From NCBI RefSeq assembly GCF_001180325.1, contig NZ_CVSZ01000035.1, positions 310,001 through 374,000 of the forward strand: a stretch of DNA of 64,000 nucleotides, given 5' to 3'. The translations under genes and the position numbers were made by a program. Positions 34,513-44,474 of this stretch are shown in pieces (position 1 is the stretch's first letter; every line of letters starts with the position of its first letter). A model generated the notes under the pieces. That model was not told the DNA's origin. It searched no databases and saw only the letters and a list, made by a program, of their open reading frames with translations. Source of the stretch: Prochlorococcus marinus (lineage in GTDB: Bacteria > Cyanobacteriota > Cyanobacteriia > PCC-6307 > Cyanobiaceae).

Positions 34513-35325
34513 GTGACAGATAAAATTGCGATTATTGGTTTTGGAAATATTGCAAGTGCCATAGTTACCCCTCTATTAGACAACAAATTAATTCACCCAG
34601 AGAATGTTTTTTGTGTTGTAAATACAGAAAAAAGTTTAGAAAACATAAAAAAAACTTATAATCATAATATAAACGTTTATAAATCAGGTTCTAAAGAGTC
34701 AAAAATAATTTGGGATTGTCAATATAAACTTCTTTCGATAAAACCCCAACAATTAAATGATATAAGTGAAGCCCATCATATAAACAAAAAGGACAATTTA
34801 ATAGTTTCAATTCTTGCGGGGGTTTCATTAAAAAGACTTACTCAAAAGTTTCCTAATCACAAATGTGTGAGAGTGGTTACAAATATTCCAATAACTATTG
34901 GAAAAGGTTTAACAGGGATTTCTTGGGGAGAAGAAATTACAGAAGATCAGAAACAATTTACAAAAAAATTATTTGAAAATACTAGTAAAATTTATGAATT
35001 TACTGAAGATTACCTTGATATATTTTTAGCTTTAACTTCATCAGGTCCTGCAATTATTGCTTTAATCATAGAAGCACTAAGTGATGGAGGATTGAGCGGG
35101 GGATTACCAAAAGTAATTTCAGAGGAACTTGTTATGGAGATGATACTTGGGACTATTTGTCTAATAAAGGAAAATAAACTTACTACTTCTGAGCTTAAAA
35201 ATTTAGTTACCTCTCCTGGTGGAACAACTATTTCTGCTTTAAGGGTTTTAGAAAAAAAGAGTGTAAGGTCAGCATTAATTGAATCAATAGTTTCAGCTAG
35301 TAATAGAAGTAAGGAGTTTCGTTAG
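34513..35325 (+). CDS. proC: Pyrroline-5-carboxylate reductase
   Basis: Last step of proline synthesis. The NAD(P) fold starts IAIIGFGNIASAIVTPLLDN; SIKPQQLNDIS and the dimerisation motif ALTSSGPAIIALIIEALSDG are typical, and VTSPGGTTISALRVLE is the conserved end. 270 aa from a GTG start. It ends the plus-strand run, converging on the glycosyltransferase with a 5-base gap. Confidence 0.95.
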   Translation: MTDKIAIIGFGNIASAIVTPLLDNKLIHPENVFCVVNTEKSLENIKKTYNHNINVYKSGSKESKIIWDCQYKLLSIKPQQLNDISEAHHINKKDNLIVSILAGVSLKRLTQKFPNHKCVRVVTNIPITIGKGLTGISWGEEITEDQKQFTKKLFENTSKIYEFTEDYLDIFLALTSSGPAIIALIIEALSDGGLSGGLPKVISEELVMEMILGTICLIKENKLTTSELKNLVTSPGGTTISALRVLEKKSVRSALIESIVSASNRSKEFR

Positions 35326-35330
35326 GTTTT

Positions 35331-36488
35331 TCAATTATCTTTTAAGTTCATATAAACTTTTTCAAGTGAATTTATATTTTTAGTTATTGTGTATCTCTGA
35401 AGTATACGTTCTCTAGCTTTCTCTCCAAGATCTTTTGTAAATGAAGGGTGTTCTACAAGAATTGGGATTATAGTTTTTAATTGTGAAGCCACATTATCAG
35501 TTGAAATTACTATTCCTGCTCCGTTATCTAAAACTTCCCCGTCAGCTCCGGCATCTGTAGCTATACAAGCAGTACCAGCAGACATTGCCTCTAAAAGTGA
35601 TAATGATAAACCTTCTACTAAGCTTGGTAAGAAAAATACTTCTGCTATTTGCATTATTGCTATCCTAGTTTCTAAATCTAATTCGGCACCCCACCAAATT
35701 AATTTATCATTACCAAGGTTAGAAAAACTATTTTCAAGTGTTGGCTTCATTGGTCCATCCCCAACAATAACTAATTTGCAATTTTGAGTTTTTGTTTGGC
35801 GCCAAGAGCGTAAAAGTGCCTCGATATTTTTCTCATTTGCAATCCTTCCCATATATAAAAAGATTCTTTCATTTCCAAGTTTGTTTTTTACCTGATCATA
35901 TTTTTTACTTTTTTCGCAAAAAGGTTTCCAAATATTTTCATCAACGCCGTTTGGAATAATTATTTGTTTTTCTGTAGGTACTCCTAATTTCTCAAGAACA
36001 TTTTTTTGAGGTTCAGAAAAAATAATTATTTTATCGAACTTTGCTAAAGATGGAGCATAAAGTTGATAGGTTAATTGTTGAGTGCTCGCAGTTAGATTTC
36101 TATTTTTTGCATCAAATGGTGGATGAAATGTTCCTATAAGAGGAACATTAATTTCATTACACAGCTCTGGAAGTCTAAAGTCTAAAGGAGATAAAGTTAG
36201 GCTTGCATGTACTATGTCGGGTTTTAGTCTTTCCAATGATAGCCTAAGCTCTTTTTCTGCCCTTGGCGAGGGTATTGTATAAACTTGAGATTTAATTAAA
36301 TATGGGAGACTTACATCAGGATCATTTGCAAGAAATAATGGTTTTGATGAATTTGAACTAGATGGATTGTCGAAATGAATAAAACTAATTTTATGACCTC
36401 TCGCCTTCAATTCCTTAGTAGTTGATTTACCATAGGTTACATTTCCGCAAAAAGGGGATTTTTTACCCAACCAGGCAATATGAACCAC
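35331..36488 (-). CDS. GT4 family glycosyltransferase
   Basis: A 385-aa group 1 glycosyltransferase. Acceptor-domain start IAWLGKKSPFCGNVTYGKST, donor domain with LGNERIFLYMGRIANEKNIE, KLVIVGDGPM and the EX7E motif in FFLPSLVEGLSLSLLEAMSA. The GTG start is at 36488; an overlapping ATG is out of frame. The sugar and acceptor are unknown. It is downstream of recO, an arrangement I associate with cyanobacteria. Confidence 0.88.
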   Translation of the reverse strand: MVHIAWLGKKSPFCGNVTYGKSTTKELKARGHKISFIHFDNPSSSNSSKPLFLANDPDVSLPYLIKSQVYTIPSPRAEKELRLSLERLKPDIVHASLTLSPLDFRLPELCNEINVPLIGTFHPPFDAKNRNLTASTQQLTYQLYAPSLAKFDKIIIFSEPQKNVLEKLGVPTEKQIIIPNGVDENIWKPFCEKSKKYDQVKNKLGNERIFLYMGRIANEKNIEALLRSWRQTKTQNCKLVIVGDGPMKPTLENSFSNLGNDKLIWWGAELDLETRIAIMQIAEVFFLPSLVEGLSLSLLEAMSAGTACIATDAGADGEVLDNGAGIVISTDNVASQLKTIIPILVEHPSFTKDLGEKARERILQRYTITKNINSLEKVYMNLKDN

Positions 36489-36573
36489 ATTAATTGATTT
36501 AGCTATTTATAAAGTTAACAGTCAGAGCCGCAATGATCATAATTTTTAAATTTATTTATGATTTATGAAAATC

Positions 36574-37359
36574 TTAACTATATATTTCTCTCAACATTTT
36601 TAGTGAAGATAACTCTTTCTCTAGTTGAGCAGAGATCCAAGTCTCAATAATAAATAATATTTTAAGCCAGACTTTTTTAGGTCCTAATAATTCTCCATTA
36701 GATTTTATTGGTAATTCGGGGAAAAGAAGTCTTTGTAATAGAGCAACTTCAGATGCATTTATTTTTAGATTACTTTGAGGATCTTCAATTGACGAAAACC
36801 CTTCACTTGGCAAATAATAACAACTCCATTCCCAATTTCCTAAAGGCGGAATAATAGGTTCTCCAGTTTTACAGCAATGATGAATTGGTAAATTTATACC
36901 TCCAATGGCTAATAGATGGATTAAAGATTGAATACTCATTGAGAGCATTTTAATATCTTCTTCTTTAGATTCTTCATACAAATAAATCCTATCTAGATGT
37001 GCAAGAACACAAGTTAAATAGTTTTGTTGCTTATCATTATTACCTACTAATAAAAAAGTTAATTCAGTTATTGCTTGCGCGGCTGCAAGACATTCAATAT
37101 TTTTCCCTAGACCAGAATAGCTTTTTAATATTTTAATTTGACGTACAGATTTAAGATTTCTTTTCCCAAAAATTTGCAGACTTAAATATGTTAATGGAGT
37201 AGCTGCAGCAAGACTACTTTTAGGACGTCTAGCACCAGGTACCGCTAATCGAACAATCCCTTGCTCATCAGTAAGAATAGTTATTAATCTATCATTCTCG
37301 CCTAATGGAGAAGCTTTAATACAGAGACCCTCTAGTCTGCACTCACCAGAACCAGACAT
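36574..37359 (-). CDS. recO: DNA repair protein RecO
   Basis: Works with RecF/RecR to load RecA on gapped DNA. The OB-fold begins CRLEGLCIKASPLGENDRLI and continues VRLAVPGARRPKSSLAA, and the helical domain includes ITELTFLLVGNN. A CCKTGEP cysteine pair fits the zinc site in RecO. Full length at 261 aa. It begins at the base next to the deoC-like stop. Confidence 0.92.
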   Translation of the reverse strand: MSGSGECRLEGLCIKASPLGENDRLITILTDEQGIVRLAVPGARRPKSSLAAATPLTYLSLQIFGKRNLKSVRQIKILKSYSGLGKNIECLAAAQAITELTFLLVGNNDKQQNYLTCVLAHLDRIYLYEESKEEDIKMLSMSIQSLIHLLAIGGINLPIHHCCKTGEPIIPPLGNWEWSCYYLPSEGFSSIEDPQSNLKINASEVALLQRLLFPELPIKSNGELLGPKKVWLKILFIIETWISAQLEKELSSLKMLREIYS

Positions 37360-38016
37360 TTAAAAATTTACTTCTTGGAAAATCTCACAAAAATTAGAAG
37401 TTCCAACGCAACTAATTCCATTATCCAACAAATCAATAACTTGTGTCAGTTTTTTTATACCACCTACAACTTTTATTTGATTTTGAGAGCCTGTTATTTT
37501 TAGTATCTCGGGGACATCATTAGATGTAAGAGGAGATCCAAACCCGTCCCCGAATTGAAAATTTTTTATTCCTAATTCCAAACATATTTCTATCGCATTA
37601 ATAAAAACTTCTTCTTGTAGTTTTGATTTATTAATGATTATTGAAACTGGTAATCCAGATAATTTAACTTGCTCAATTTCAGCAGCGAAAGTTTCTAAAT
37701 TTCTTTTGGATAAATTGATAAAGTTTGGGATATATTCAATTCCTGTTGCACCCTTATCTTTTGCAAAACAAACTAATTCTTTAATAAATGAAACTGGTAA
37801 ATCTGCTAAAGGGTAAGAAATAAGTGCGTTTATATCCGCACTGTAATTACCCAAACAGTTTTTAAGATCAGTTAAATAATTTAGTGAAGTAGAAATATTC
37901 TTGATATTATATTTCCTTATTAAATCGCAATTCACACAGAAATCTTCCCATGATAAATAGGGGTTAATAATAATCGCATGAATTTTCTCGTTTAATTCAT
38001 ATTCAATATTGGGCAT
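37360..38016 (-). CDS. deoC: DeoC-like deoxyribose-phosphate aldolase family protein
   Basis: TIM-barrel protein of 218 aa resembling DeoC, which cleaves deoxyribose-5-phosphate. INALISYPLADLPVSFIKEL and KVVGGIKKLTQVIDLLDNG fit the family. However, the strand that usually holds the Schiff-base lysine (FIKTSTGF) reads FQFGDGFG here, with no lysine. Activity may be lost or changed. It abuts recO and lies 7 bases after hpf, in one minus-strand unit. Confidence 0.8.
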   Translation of the reverse strand: MPNIEYELNEKIHAIIINPYLSWEDFCVNCDLIRKYNIKNISTSLNYLTDLKNCLGNYSADINALISYPLADLPVSFIKELVCFAKDKGATGIEYIPNFINLSKRNLETFAAEIEQVKLSGLPVSIIINKSKLQEEVFINAIEICLELGIKNFQFGDGFGSPLTSNDVPEILKITGSQNQIKVVGGIKKLTQVIDLLDNGISCVGTSNFCEIFQEVNF

Positions 38017-38023
38017 TTAAAAC

Positions 38024-38608
38024 TTATTTAGATTGAATCAGTCCATAACCTCCATGATTCCTTTTATATATAACTTGAAGTTCATTATTTTTCTTGTTTC
38101 GAAAAACATAAAAATCATGATCTATTAGATCCAATTGTTTTCTTGCTTCGTCTGATGAAATTGGAGTCATTTCAAAGTATTTATTTTTTATAGATGGCTC
38201 AGGCAGACTTGCTTCAGTTCCTTCTTTAAAAATAGCTTTATCTAAAAAATTTGATTCCATACTTTCAATTGGTAAAGAATCTTTGTTTTTAAATTGTTTA
38301 TTATGAATTGTTTTATTGTTTCTTTCTTTGTATTTGCGTAATTTTCTACAAAGTTTATTTGAAACTAAATCAATGCTTGAGTATAGATTTTCAGTTTTTT
38401 CTTCAGCTCTAATTACGGTACCATTTGCAAAAATAGTAACTTCTGCAGTTTGGAACGAGACTCTTGGATTCTTTTCAATTGAAAGGTGTATGTCAGCTTC
38501 TTTAACGATATCCTTATAGTGATGTGTTGCTTTTTCTATCTTTGCCTCAGTATATTCTTTTAATGCTCCAGTGAGCTCAAGATTCTTTCCATGGATTAAA
38601 ATTTTCAT
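38024..38608 (-). CDS. hpf: Ribosome hibernation-promoting factor, long form
   Basis: Binds 30S subunits and dimerises 70S into 100S in the dark or under starvation (LrtA of cyanobacteria). The N-terminal S30AE domain starts ILIHGKNLELTGALKEYTEA. The long-form C-terminal dimerisation domain has FEMTPISSDEARKQLDLIDH and NELQVIYKRNHGGYGLI. Divergent from lipB with a 44-base gap. Confidence 0.94.
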   Translation of the reverse strand: MKILIHGKNLELTGALKEYTEAKIEKATHHYKDIVKEADIHLSIEKNPRVSFQTAEVTIFANGTVIRAEEKTENLYSSIDLVSNKLCRKLRKYKERNNKTIHNKQFKNKDSLPIESMESNFLDKAIFKEGTEASLPEPSIKNKYFEMTPISSDEARKQLDLIDHDFYVFRNKKNNELQVIYKRNHGGYGLIQSK

Positions 38609-38652
38609 AACAAATCTAAAAATATTTACTTACTTTCTAAATCTACTTAAAT

Positions 38653-39303
38653 ATGGATAATAGAACAGCAATAATTAAACAACCTGATAATATTTCTTCT
38701 TTTAATGATGTTTATAAATTACAAAAAGAATATCAGGAGGCATTGATTTTAGATAATTCTAACCCTGATTTTATTTGGATAGGGGAGCATCAACTCTGTT
38801 ATACATTGGGGAGAGGATCTAATTACGATAATTTATTATTTTCTCTAGATGATGCTAAATATGATGTTTTTAAGATTGATAGAGGTGGTGAGGTAACTTG
38901 TCATATGCCGGGACAATTAGTAACGTATTTGGTTTTAGATTTGAAAAATTTTAATAAAGATTTAAATTGGTACTTGAGAAAAATTGAAGAAATTATTATA
39001 AAAATCCTTGGAGCTTTTAATATAGGTTGTCACTCTAGAAAAGGGTTTACTGGTGTTTGGATAGGAAATAAGAAAATCGCATCAATTGGAATTGGGTGTA
39101 AAAGATGGATTACGATAAATGGATTTTCAATCAATATTGACTGCGAATTAGAAAACTTTAATAAAATTGTTCCTTGCGGAATAGAAAATTGTCTTATGGC
39201 AAATATGATTGATTACAACAAAAATTTAAATATTCAGGAAGTCAAGAGAATTGTTAAAAAAACCATTGAGGAAGAATTTAATTTTGATTTTATATCAAAA
39301 TAG
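38653..39303 (+). CDS. lipB: Octanoyltransferase LipB
   Basis: Transfers octanoyl from ACP to lipoyl domains, the first step of lipoate synthesis. [13 protein letters not shown], the [20 protein letters not shown] signature, the lysine in [11 protein letters not shown] and the catalytic cysteine in IVPCGIENC are all present. It is 3 kb upstream of the PDH E2 gene, whose lipoyl domain is its target; the link is functional context. Confidence 0.94.
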   Translation: MDNRTAIIKQPDNISSFNDVYKLQKEYQEALILDNSNPDFIWIGEHQLCYTLGRGSNYDNLLFSLDDAKYDVFKIDRGGEVTCHMPGQLVTYLVLDLKNFNKDLNWYLRKIEEIIIKILGAFNIGCHSRKGFTGVWIGNKKIASIGIGCKRWITINGFSINIDCELENFNKIVPCGIENCLMANMIDYNKNLNIQEVKRIVKKTIEEEFNFDFISK

Positions 39304-39330
39304 AAATTAAAATTTCAAAATCAATTTAAT

Positions 39331-41274
39331 ATGGGTGATTTAGCGTATTGGCCTGCAGCCAAACTTCTTTCTAAAAAAAATACATTTGCCAAAAATAGAG
39401 ATTTTATTAAGAACCTTGATCATATAGATCAAATTTGGGAAAAATTAAAATTTAAATGTGGTGATACTTTAGCTGTTTGCGATTTAAGAGGGAAATACAA
39501 AGAAAAATTTTCTTATTCTGAGCTGGCTGATTTAATAACAAAAGTCTCTTCTTCTTTCGAAAATTATGGTTTAAAAAAGGGGGATGTAGTTACTGTAATA
39601 TCTGAAAATTCTCCAAGATGGCTAGCAGTAGATCAAGGCTTAATGCGTTTAGGAGCTATAAATGCAGTGAGAGGTATTAATTCTCCTTCAGTAGAATTAG
39701 ACTATATTATTGGGCACTCTAATTCAGTAGGACTAATAGTTCAATCTAAGGAAATTTGGCTAAAGTTAAACAACAAAGAAGAATTAAAAAAAAGACTGAA
39801 ATTTATAATCAATTTAGAAGATGAACAATTTGAAAGTTTAATAAGTTGGAGTACATTCATAAGTTCAGTAGAAAAAGAAAATTCACAAAATAATAATCTT
39901 GAAAAATTTAATCCAGAAATTGATGACGTCGCTACCATTCTTTACACTTCTGGGACGACCGGAAAACCTAAGGGTGTGCCTTTGACTCATGCAAATTTTT
40001 TACATCAAATAATCAATTTAGCCTATATCGCTGATCCAGAACCAGGGACCTCTGTATTAAGCGTTTTACCTATCTGGCATTCTTATGAGAGAAGTGCTGA
40101 ATACTTCTTTTTTTCATGCGGTTGTTCTCAATACTATACAATTCCAAAATTTCTTAAAGATGATATTACACAAATAAAACCTGTTGTCATGGCTACTGTA
40201 CCGAGACTATGGGAAGCAATACATGATGGTTTTTTTCAGGCCTTGAAAAAAATGCCTTCCAAAAAGCAAAAACTTATTAAGTTTTTGATAAGTAATAGTT
40301 CGGTTTTTAAAAGAAGTCTTAGAAAGATAAGAAATTTAGATATAAATCAAATAACTTTTAAATCAAAAATCCCCTTACTGGGTTCTGTTATTAGCCGATA
40401 CCCTTTACATAAATTGTCTACTATTTTTTTATGGCCGAATATTCTTAGACAACTATGCGGAGAAAAACTGAAATTTCCCATTAACGGTGGAGGTGCATTG
40501 CCAGAACATGTAGATCTTTTTTTTGAATCTTTAGGTGTAGATGTTTTGGTGGGATATGGACTCACAGAAACTAGTCCAGTATTAACTTGTAGGAGAAGAG
40601 AATTAAATGTTAGAGGATCATCTGGTCAGCCTCTAGCATTTACTGAAATCAAAATAGTGAATGATGATAAAAAAAAGATTTTGAAGTTCAGAGAAGTCGG
40701 AAAAATTCTTGTTAGGGGACCGCAAGTAATGAAAGGTTATCTTAATAATGAAATAGCTACAAAAGATGTTTTATCCAAGGATGGTTGGTTTGATACTGGT
40801 GATTTAGGCTTTCTAATACCAAATGGTTCTCTCTTTATAACAGGAAGAGCCAAGGATACAATAGTGCTATCAAGTGGTGAAAATATAGAACCGAATCCGC
40901 TAGAGACTGAAATCCTTAGTTCTGAATTTATTAATCAGATTCAACTAGTAGGACAAGATAAGAAATGTTTAACAGCCCTTGTAGTTCCTAATGTCGAATT
41001 GGTTAAAAGCAAGTTTTTGGAAGAAGACCTTTCAAAATTAAACCTGAATAAGAATATTGCTGCATTTTTCAAATCACAAATTAATAACTTGCTTAAAAGT
41101 CGATTAGGAGCAAGATTAGAAGAACAAATTTTAGATTGTTATTTTGTTGATGCCTTTACTCTAGAAAATGGGTTGTTAACACAAACTCTTAAACAAAAAA
41201 GAAAAGAAATAGAAAAAAAATATTCATTACAAATAGAAAATATGTATGAAAACAAATTTAGTAAGAAAATTTGA
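39331..41274 (+). CDS. aas: Long-chain acyl-CoA/acyl-ACP synthetase
   Basis: AMP-forming ligase of 647 aa that activates fatty acids; in cyanobacteria the Aas enzyme recycles free fatty acids onto ACP. ATILYTSGTTGKPKGVPLTH is the P-loop, DVLVGYGLTETSPVLTCR is the A5 block, and GWFDTGDLGFLIPNGSLFIT with TGRAKDTIVLSSGENIEPNP gives the C-terminal motifs. ACP versus CoA preference is inferred. Confidence 0.93.
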   Translation: MGDLAYWPAAKLLSKKNTFAKNRDFIKNLDHIDQIWEKLKFKCGDTLAVCDLRGKYKEKFSYSELADLITKVSSSFENYGLKKGDVVTVISENSPRWLAVDQGLMRLGAINAVRGINSPSVELDYIIGHSNSVGLIVQSKEIWLKLNNKEELKKRLKFIINLEDEQFESLISWSTFISSVEKENSQNNNLEKFNPEIDDVATILYTSGTTGKPKGVPLTHANFLHQIINLAYIADPEPGTSVLSVLPIWHSYERSAEYFFFSCGCSQYYTIPKFLKDDITQIKPVVMATVPRLWEAIHDGFFQALKKMPSKKQKLIKFLISNSSVFKRSLRKIRNLDINQITFKSKIPLLGSVISRYPLHKLSTIFLWPNILRQLCGEKLKFPINGGGALPEHVDLFFESLGVDVLVGYGLTETSPVLTCRRRELNVRGSSGQPLAFTEIKIVNDDKKKILKFREVGKILVRGPQVMKGYLNNEIATKDVLSKDGWFDTGDLGFLIPNGSLFITGRAKDTIVLSSGENIEPNPLETEILSSEFINQIQLVGQDKKCLTALVVPNVELVKSKFLEEDLSKLNLNKNIAAFFKSQINNLLKSRLGARLEEQILDCYFVDAFTLENGLLTQTLKQKRKEIEKKYSLQIENMYENKFSKKI

Positions 41275-41312
41275 TTTGTTCTATCTATATTGAAAAGGTA
41301 ATTTAATTTTTT

Positions 41313-41753
41313 ATGGAAACAAAAAACTCAATATCAATAAAGCGCTCAATAGCTATTAAAGCTGTAGTTACACCAACTTGGAAGGAAGATGCTGAAAAAG
41401 AATTAAGTAAAGCAATTTCAAACATTGATCAGCAATTATCGCAACTGGAGCAGGAGGGGCAGCAAATAGTAAATAATATTAGATCCCAATCGGTTAATCC
41501 TTTAGATCCAAGGGTTCAAGAACAGGTTAGTCAGGTGCAACAACAAGTCGCAGCAAAACGAAATGAAATTGAAGAACAAAAAAGAAATCTACTTCAACAA
41601 CAGAGTCAAGTTCGCGAATTAAAAATGGACGAGATTGTTGATCAAGGGCAAGTTGATAGTTTCTGTGATGTCACTGTGGGAGACAATCTTATTAAAAAAA
41701 TGCAAGTCTCGATTACGGTTAAAGATGGAATTATTCAATCTATAGATAATTAA
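41313..41753 (+). CDS. YlqD-like protein
   Basis: A 146-aa protein with a central glutamine-rich coiled coil and the C-terminal domain ending VTVGDNLIKKMQVSITVKDG. This matches the YlqD family as I know it, with unknown function. It lies between the acyl synthetase and the pdhC gene. Confidence 0.78.
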   Translation: METKNSISIKRSIAIKAVVTPTWKEDAEKELSKAISNIDQQLSQLEQEGQQIVNNIRSQSVNPLDPRVQEQVSQVQQQVAAKRNEIEEQKRNLLQQQSQVRELKMDEIVDQGQVDSFCDVTVGDNLIKKMQVSITVKDGIIQSIDN

Positions 41754-41973
41754 AGAAAAGATTTAGTACTTTTGATAAAAATAAGTAAATCTGAATTGGC
41801 GAAAAGTTTTAAATTCTAATCGATCTAAATTATTACTTTCTTAAGTTTTAAGAGTTTCCACTGAGAACATGATTTCGTATAATAATATCAAGTGTTTAAA
41901 AGGCGTCTAACCTCATAAATATTAGACACTTTGGTAGACAGTCCTTGAAAACCATAGCTATAACTAATTTCCT

Positions 41974-43341
41974 ATGTCTCACGAAATATTCATGCCTGCT
42001 TTGAGTTCTACTATGACGGAGGGCAAGATTGTGGAATGGTTGAAAAATCCGGGAGATAAGGTTGAAAGAGGAGAATCTGTCTTGGTGGTTGAATCTGATA
42101 AGGCAGATATGGATGTTGAATCTTTTCAAGATGGATATCTTGCAGCAGTTTTAATGCCTGCCGGCAGCACTGCACCTGTTGGAGAAACTATCGGTCTCAT
42201 TGTAGAAAATGAGGATGAGATAGCTTCTGTCCAAGAACAAAATAAAGGAAATCAACCCGAAGTATCAACTTCAGACCAACTTGAATTGGTAAGCAATAAA
42301 ACTGAAGAAAAACCAATAGTCCAGACTGAAAATATCAAGAAAGAAGTTGAAGAAGTCGTCTTAAAGAGTGAAAAGCCTCTCCCATCTTTTAATGTCGATC
42401 AAATTAATGCCGCAACAAGTAATGTTTCTTCGAGGATAATTGCATCTCCAAGAGCTAAAAAACTAGCCTCTCAAATGGGTGTTGATTTATCAAAGGTTCA
42501 TGGATCTGGCCCTCACGGAAGGATTCAAGCCGATGATATCTTAAAAGCTAAGGGCCAACCTGTTTCTATACCATGGATAGGAGAAGGTGCTTCTCCTGCG
42601 AATGTTCCTGGTACAAATTCGGGAGTTGAAAGTAAACCAGAAACTTCAGGAAATAGTTTTGGAAATCCTGGAGAAACAGTTCAATTTAATACTCTTCAAA
42701 AAGCGGTAAATAAAAATATGGAATCTAGTTTAGATGTTCCATGTTTTAGGGTGGGTTACTCTATCAATACAGATAAATTAGATAATTTCTACAAAAAGGT
42801 AAAACAGAACGGAGTTACTATGACTGCTTTACTTGTAAAGGCAGTTGCAAAGACACTAAAGAAACATCCTCAAGTTAACTCAAGCTTTTCAGAAAATGGA
42901 ATTTCTTATCCAGAAAATATAAATATTGCTGTTGCTGTTGCAATGGAAGATGGTGGATTAATAACCCCAGTATTAAAAGAACCATGCAATACTGATTTGT
43001 TTGAATTATCTAGAGAATGGAAAGATCTCGTAAAAAGATCTAGATCAAAACAATTAGAACCAGATGAATACTCAACGGGAACATTTACCTTATCTAACCT
43101 TGGCATGTTTGGTGTTGATAGATTCGACGCAATACTACCCCCAGGGACCGGTGCGATCTTAGCGATAGCATCATCGAAACCAACCGTAGTAGCTAATAGT
43201 GATGGTTCAATATCTGTTAAAAAAATAATGCAAGTAAATCTTACAGCTGATCACAGAGTGATCTATGGAGCCGATGGTGCATCATTCTTGAAAGACTTGG
43301 CTAACCTGATTGAAAATGAGCCAGAGACACTTGTATCTTAA
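41974..43341 (+). CDS. pdhC: Pyruvate dehydrogenase E2 (dihydrolipoamide acetyltransferase)
   Basis: Core of the PDH complex making acetyl-CoA. The lipoyl domain contains VVESDKADMDVESFQDG with the lipoylated lysine, the peripheral-subunit domain is ASPRAKKLASQMGVDLSKVH, and the catalytic core ends with LTADHRVIYGADGASFLKDL. A 455-aa single-lipoyl form is typical of cyanobacteria and plastids. queA follows with a 6-base gap. Confidence 0.95.
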   Translation: MSHEIFMPALSSTMTEGKIVEWLKNPGDKVERGESVLVVESDKADMDVESFQDGYLAAVLMPAGSTAPVGETIGLIVENEDEIASVQEQNKGNQPEVSTSDQLELVSNKTEEKPIVQTENIKKEVEEVVLKSEKPLPSFNVDQINAATSNVSSRIIASPRAKKLASQMGVDLSKVHGSGPHGRIQADDILKAKGQPVSIPWIGEGASPANVPGTNSGVESKPETSGNSFGNPGETVQFNTLQKAVNKNMESSLDVPCFRVGYSINTDKLDNFYKKVKQNGVTMTALLVKAVAKTLKKHPQVNSSFSENGISYPENINIAVAVAMEDGGLITPVLKEPCNTDLFELSREWKDLVKRSRSKQLEPDEYSTGTFTLSNLGMFGVDRFDAILPPGTGAILAIASSKPTVVANSDGSISVKKIMQVNLTADHRVIYGADGASFLKDLANLIENEPETLVS

Positions 43342-43347
43342 ATTTAA

Positions 43348-44472
43348 TTGATTTCTCAAACTAATATAGAAGAAAGAGATTATAGTCTTGAATCTTATGA
43401 TTATTTACTTGATCCTTCATTAATTGCTAGTAAACCTTCTGCAATTAGGCATGAATCAAGATTGATGATAGTTAGAAATAGTGTTTTAGAAGAAAACTGC
43501 TTAACTAATAAATTTACCAAGAATCTTTTAGATGAATTTAGAGAAGGCGATCTTGTAGTTGTAAATAATACTAAAGTAATGAAGGCAAGGTTAAAGGTTG
43601 AATTAGAAAATGGGACGTTAGTCGAATTATTAGTCTTAGAAAGATCCCATGAATGTGTTTGGTTATGCTTGGCAAAGCCAGCGAAAAAGTTAAAAATAAA
43701 TAGAAAAATAATATTAAAATCTCCTTCTGCACAAGAAATTAATTTGATGGTTGATGGGGTTGATGAAGAAACTGGAGGGAGATTTATTAAATTTCCTGAA
43801 AATATAACTGATCTCAATTCAATGAATGATCTTCTTGATAAATACGGGAAAATCCCTCTCCCACCTTATATAAAAAATACCGAAGAAGAATCTTTTCATG
43901 AGAATAGTTATCAAACTGAGTACGCAACTAATCCAGGGGCCGTTGCTGCGCCAACTGCTGGTTTACACTTAAGCAAAAGTCTTATTTCCAATCTAAAAAA
44001 AAAAGGAGTAATAATTTTACCGATAACTTTGCATGTGGGATATGGAACATTCAAACCAATTGATCAAGAAGATCTAAGTAACTTAAAACTTCATAAAGAA
44101 TGGGTAAGTGTTAATAAGGAAGTAGTGGAGGAAATAAAAAGAATAAAGAAAACAGATAGAAAAATAATTGCTATTGGTACAACTAGCGTAAGAGCTCTCG
44201 AAAGTTGTTATTCTCACGAAATTAATGACTTTATTCCAATAGCTAAATACGTAGATTTAGTAATTAAGCCAGGTTATGAATTTAAGGTAGTTGATGGATT
44301 ATTAACTAATTTTCATCTCCCTAAAAGTTCATTATTACTTTTAGTAAGTGCAATGATTGGTAGAGAAAGATTATTAGATCTGTATAAAAAAGCCATAAAA
44401 GAAAAATTTAGATTCTTCTCTTATGGCGATGCGATGTATATTTCACCAGATTCACTACTGGAGAAAAAATAG
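43348..44472 (+). CDS. queA: tRNA ribosyltransferase-isomerase QueA
   Basis: Queuosine pathway enzyme that adds the cyclopentenediol precursor to preQ1 in tRNA. Family motifs: YDLDPSLIASKP-like opening (YDYLLDPSLIASKPSAIRHE), VNNTKVMKARL, PPYIKNTEEESFHENSYQTE, NPGAVAAPTAGLHLSKSLI and the C-terminal NFHLPKSSLLLLVSAMIGRE. TTG start at 43348. Full length at 374 aa. Confidence 0.95.
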   Translation: MISQTNIEERDYSLESYDYLLDPSLIASKPSAIRHESRLMIVRNSVLEENCLTNKFTKNLLDEFREGDLVVVNNTKVMKARLKVELENGTLVELLVLERSHECVWLCLAKPAKKLKINRKIILKSPSAQEINLMVDGVDEETGGRFIKFPENITDLNSMNDLLDKYGKIPLPPYIKNTEEESFHENSYQTEYATNPGAVAAPTAGLHLSKSLISNLKKKGVIILPITLHVGYGTFKPIDQEDLSNLKLHKEWVSVNKEVVEEIKRIKKTDRKIIAIGTTSVRALESCYSHEINDFIPIAKYVDLVIKPGYEFKVVDGLLTNFHLPKSSLLLLVSAMIGRERLLDLYKKAIKEKFRFFSYGDAMYISPDSLLEKK

Positions 44473-44474
44473 AT

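Noticed and set aside
43401..43817. A 138-aa minus-strand frame
   Set aside because: It is antisense to queA, whose family motifs are clear.
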